Source: Mermis nigrescens
Taxonomy: Eukaryota; Nematoda; Enoplea; Mermithida; Mermithidae
Reading direction: 5' to 3'
Assembly (NCBI GenBank): GCA_036768485.1
Contig: JAVLUZ010000145.1
Span: 14,966,304-15,030,303, forward strand
DNA: 64,000 nt
In this document: positions 63,917 through 64,000 of the stretch, one piece after another
Layout of the letters: each line of letters opens with the position of its first letter
Position numbering within the stretch: position 1 is the first letter of the stretch
Program-made: the position numbers and the translations under genes
The notes under the pieces: model-generated
Database searches by the model: none
What the model was told of the DNA's origin: nothing
What the model saw: only the letters and a program-made list of their open reading frames with translations

Positions 63917-64000
63917 CATGGATTACAATTTTTGAATTGATGTAAATCAATTACAAAAGCAGTTCAAACTGAAATAACAATTTCGATACTGTGCACAAGA

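Overview
This is AT-rich nuclear DNA from an invertebrate animal. The genes are split by GT-AG introns of 0.8 to 7 kb, and the introns and intergenic DNA are crowded with small non-autonomous transposons, minisatellites and microsatellites. I cannot fix the phylum from the window alone. The junctophilin and the secretory cyclophilin are both animal genes, and nothing bacterial is present. No rRNA, tRNA or CRISPR array was recognised.

Layout: (1) 2.2-22.8 kb, plus strand: nine exons of a junctophilin gene, whose first six MORN repeats lie upstream of the window. The exons run from the joining region through MORN repeats 7-8, the alpha-helical domain and the divergent region to the C-terminal membrane anchor, with every splice phase consistent. 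(2) 25.0-31.7 kb, plus strand: a complete five-exon secretory cyclophilin (PPIase B type, about 205 aa). (3) 36-47 kb, minus strand: a seven-exon, mostly helical protein of about 330 aa that I reconstructed from splice sites and phase but do not recognise. A MITE sits exactly between its last sense codon and its ancestral stop codon. (4) 49.4-56.7 kb: a 7.3-kb DNA transposon with long terminal inverted repeats and a 3-bp target duplication. It carries a three-exon Myb/SANT-like gene and is itself riddled with later insertions. (5) 56.9-60.3 kb, minus strand: a decayed LTR-retrotransposon gag with a CCHC knuckle and a retropepsin; no reverse transcriptase is visible.

Repeats dominate the rest. 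Family A is a 240-275 bp MITE with ends near CATAGGTGGGC and CACACCTGGGCG. It has about 16 copies here, most flanked by perfect or near-perfect 8-bp target duplications, which points to hAT-type mobilisation. Family B has the end GGATCCGCCACTG. Family C is two 1.45-kb elements with the end CAGAGGCGTAG. A further family has the end CAGGCACGTAGCTG. All of these also show 8-bp duplications. Several copies are nested in each other, so relative insertion ages can be read directly. There is also a fold-back element with tandem GGCGAGCAATTG arrays in both arms (15.6-16.9 kb), a roughly 430-bp AGT-repeat tract just upstream of a junctophilin exon, and a GC-rich TIR element inside a cyclophilin intron. 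No intact transposase was found, so these MITEs are presumably mobilised from elsewhere in the genome.
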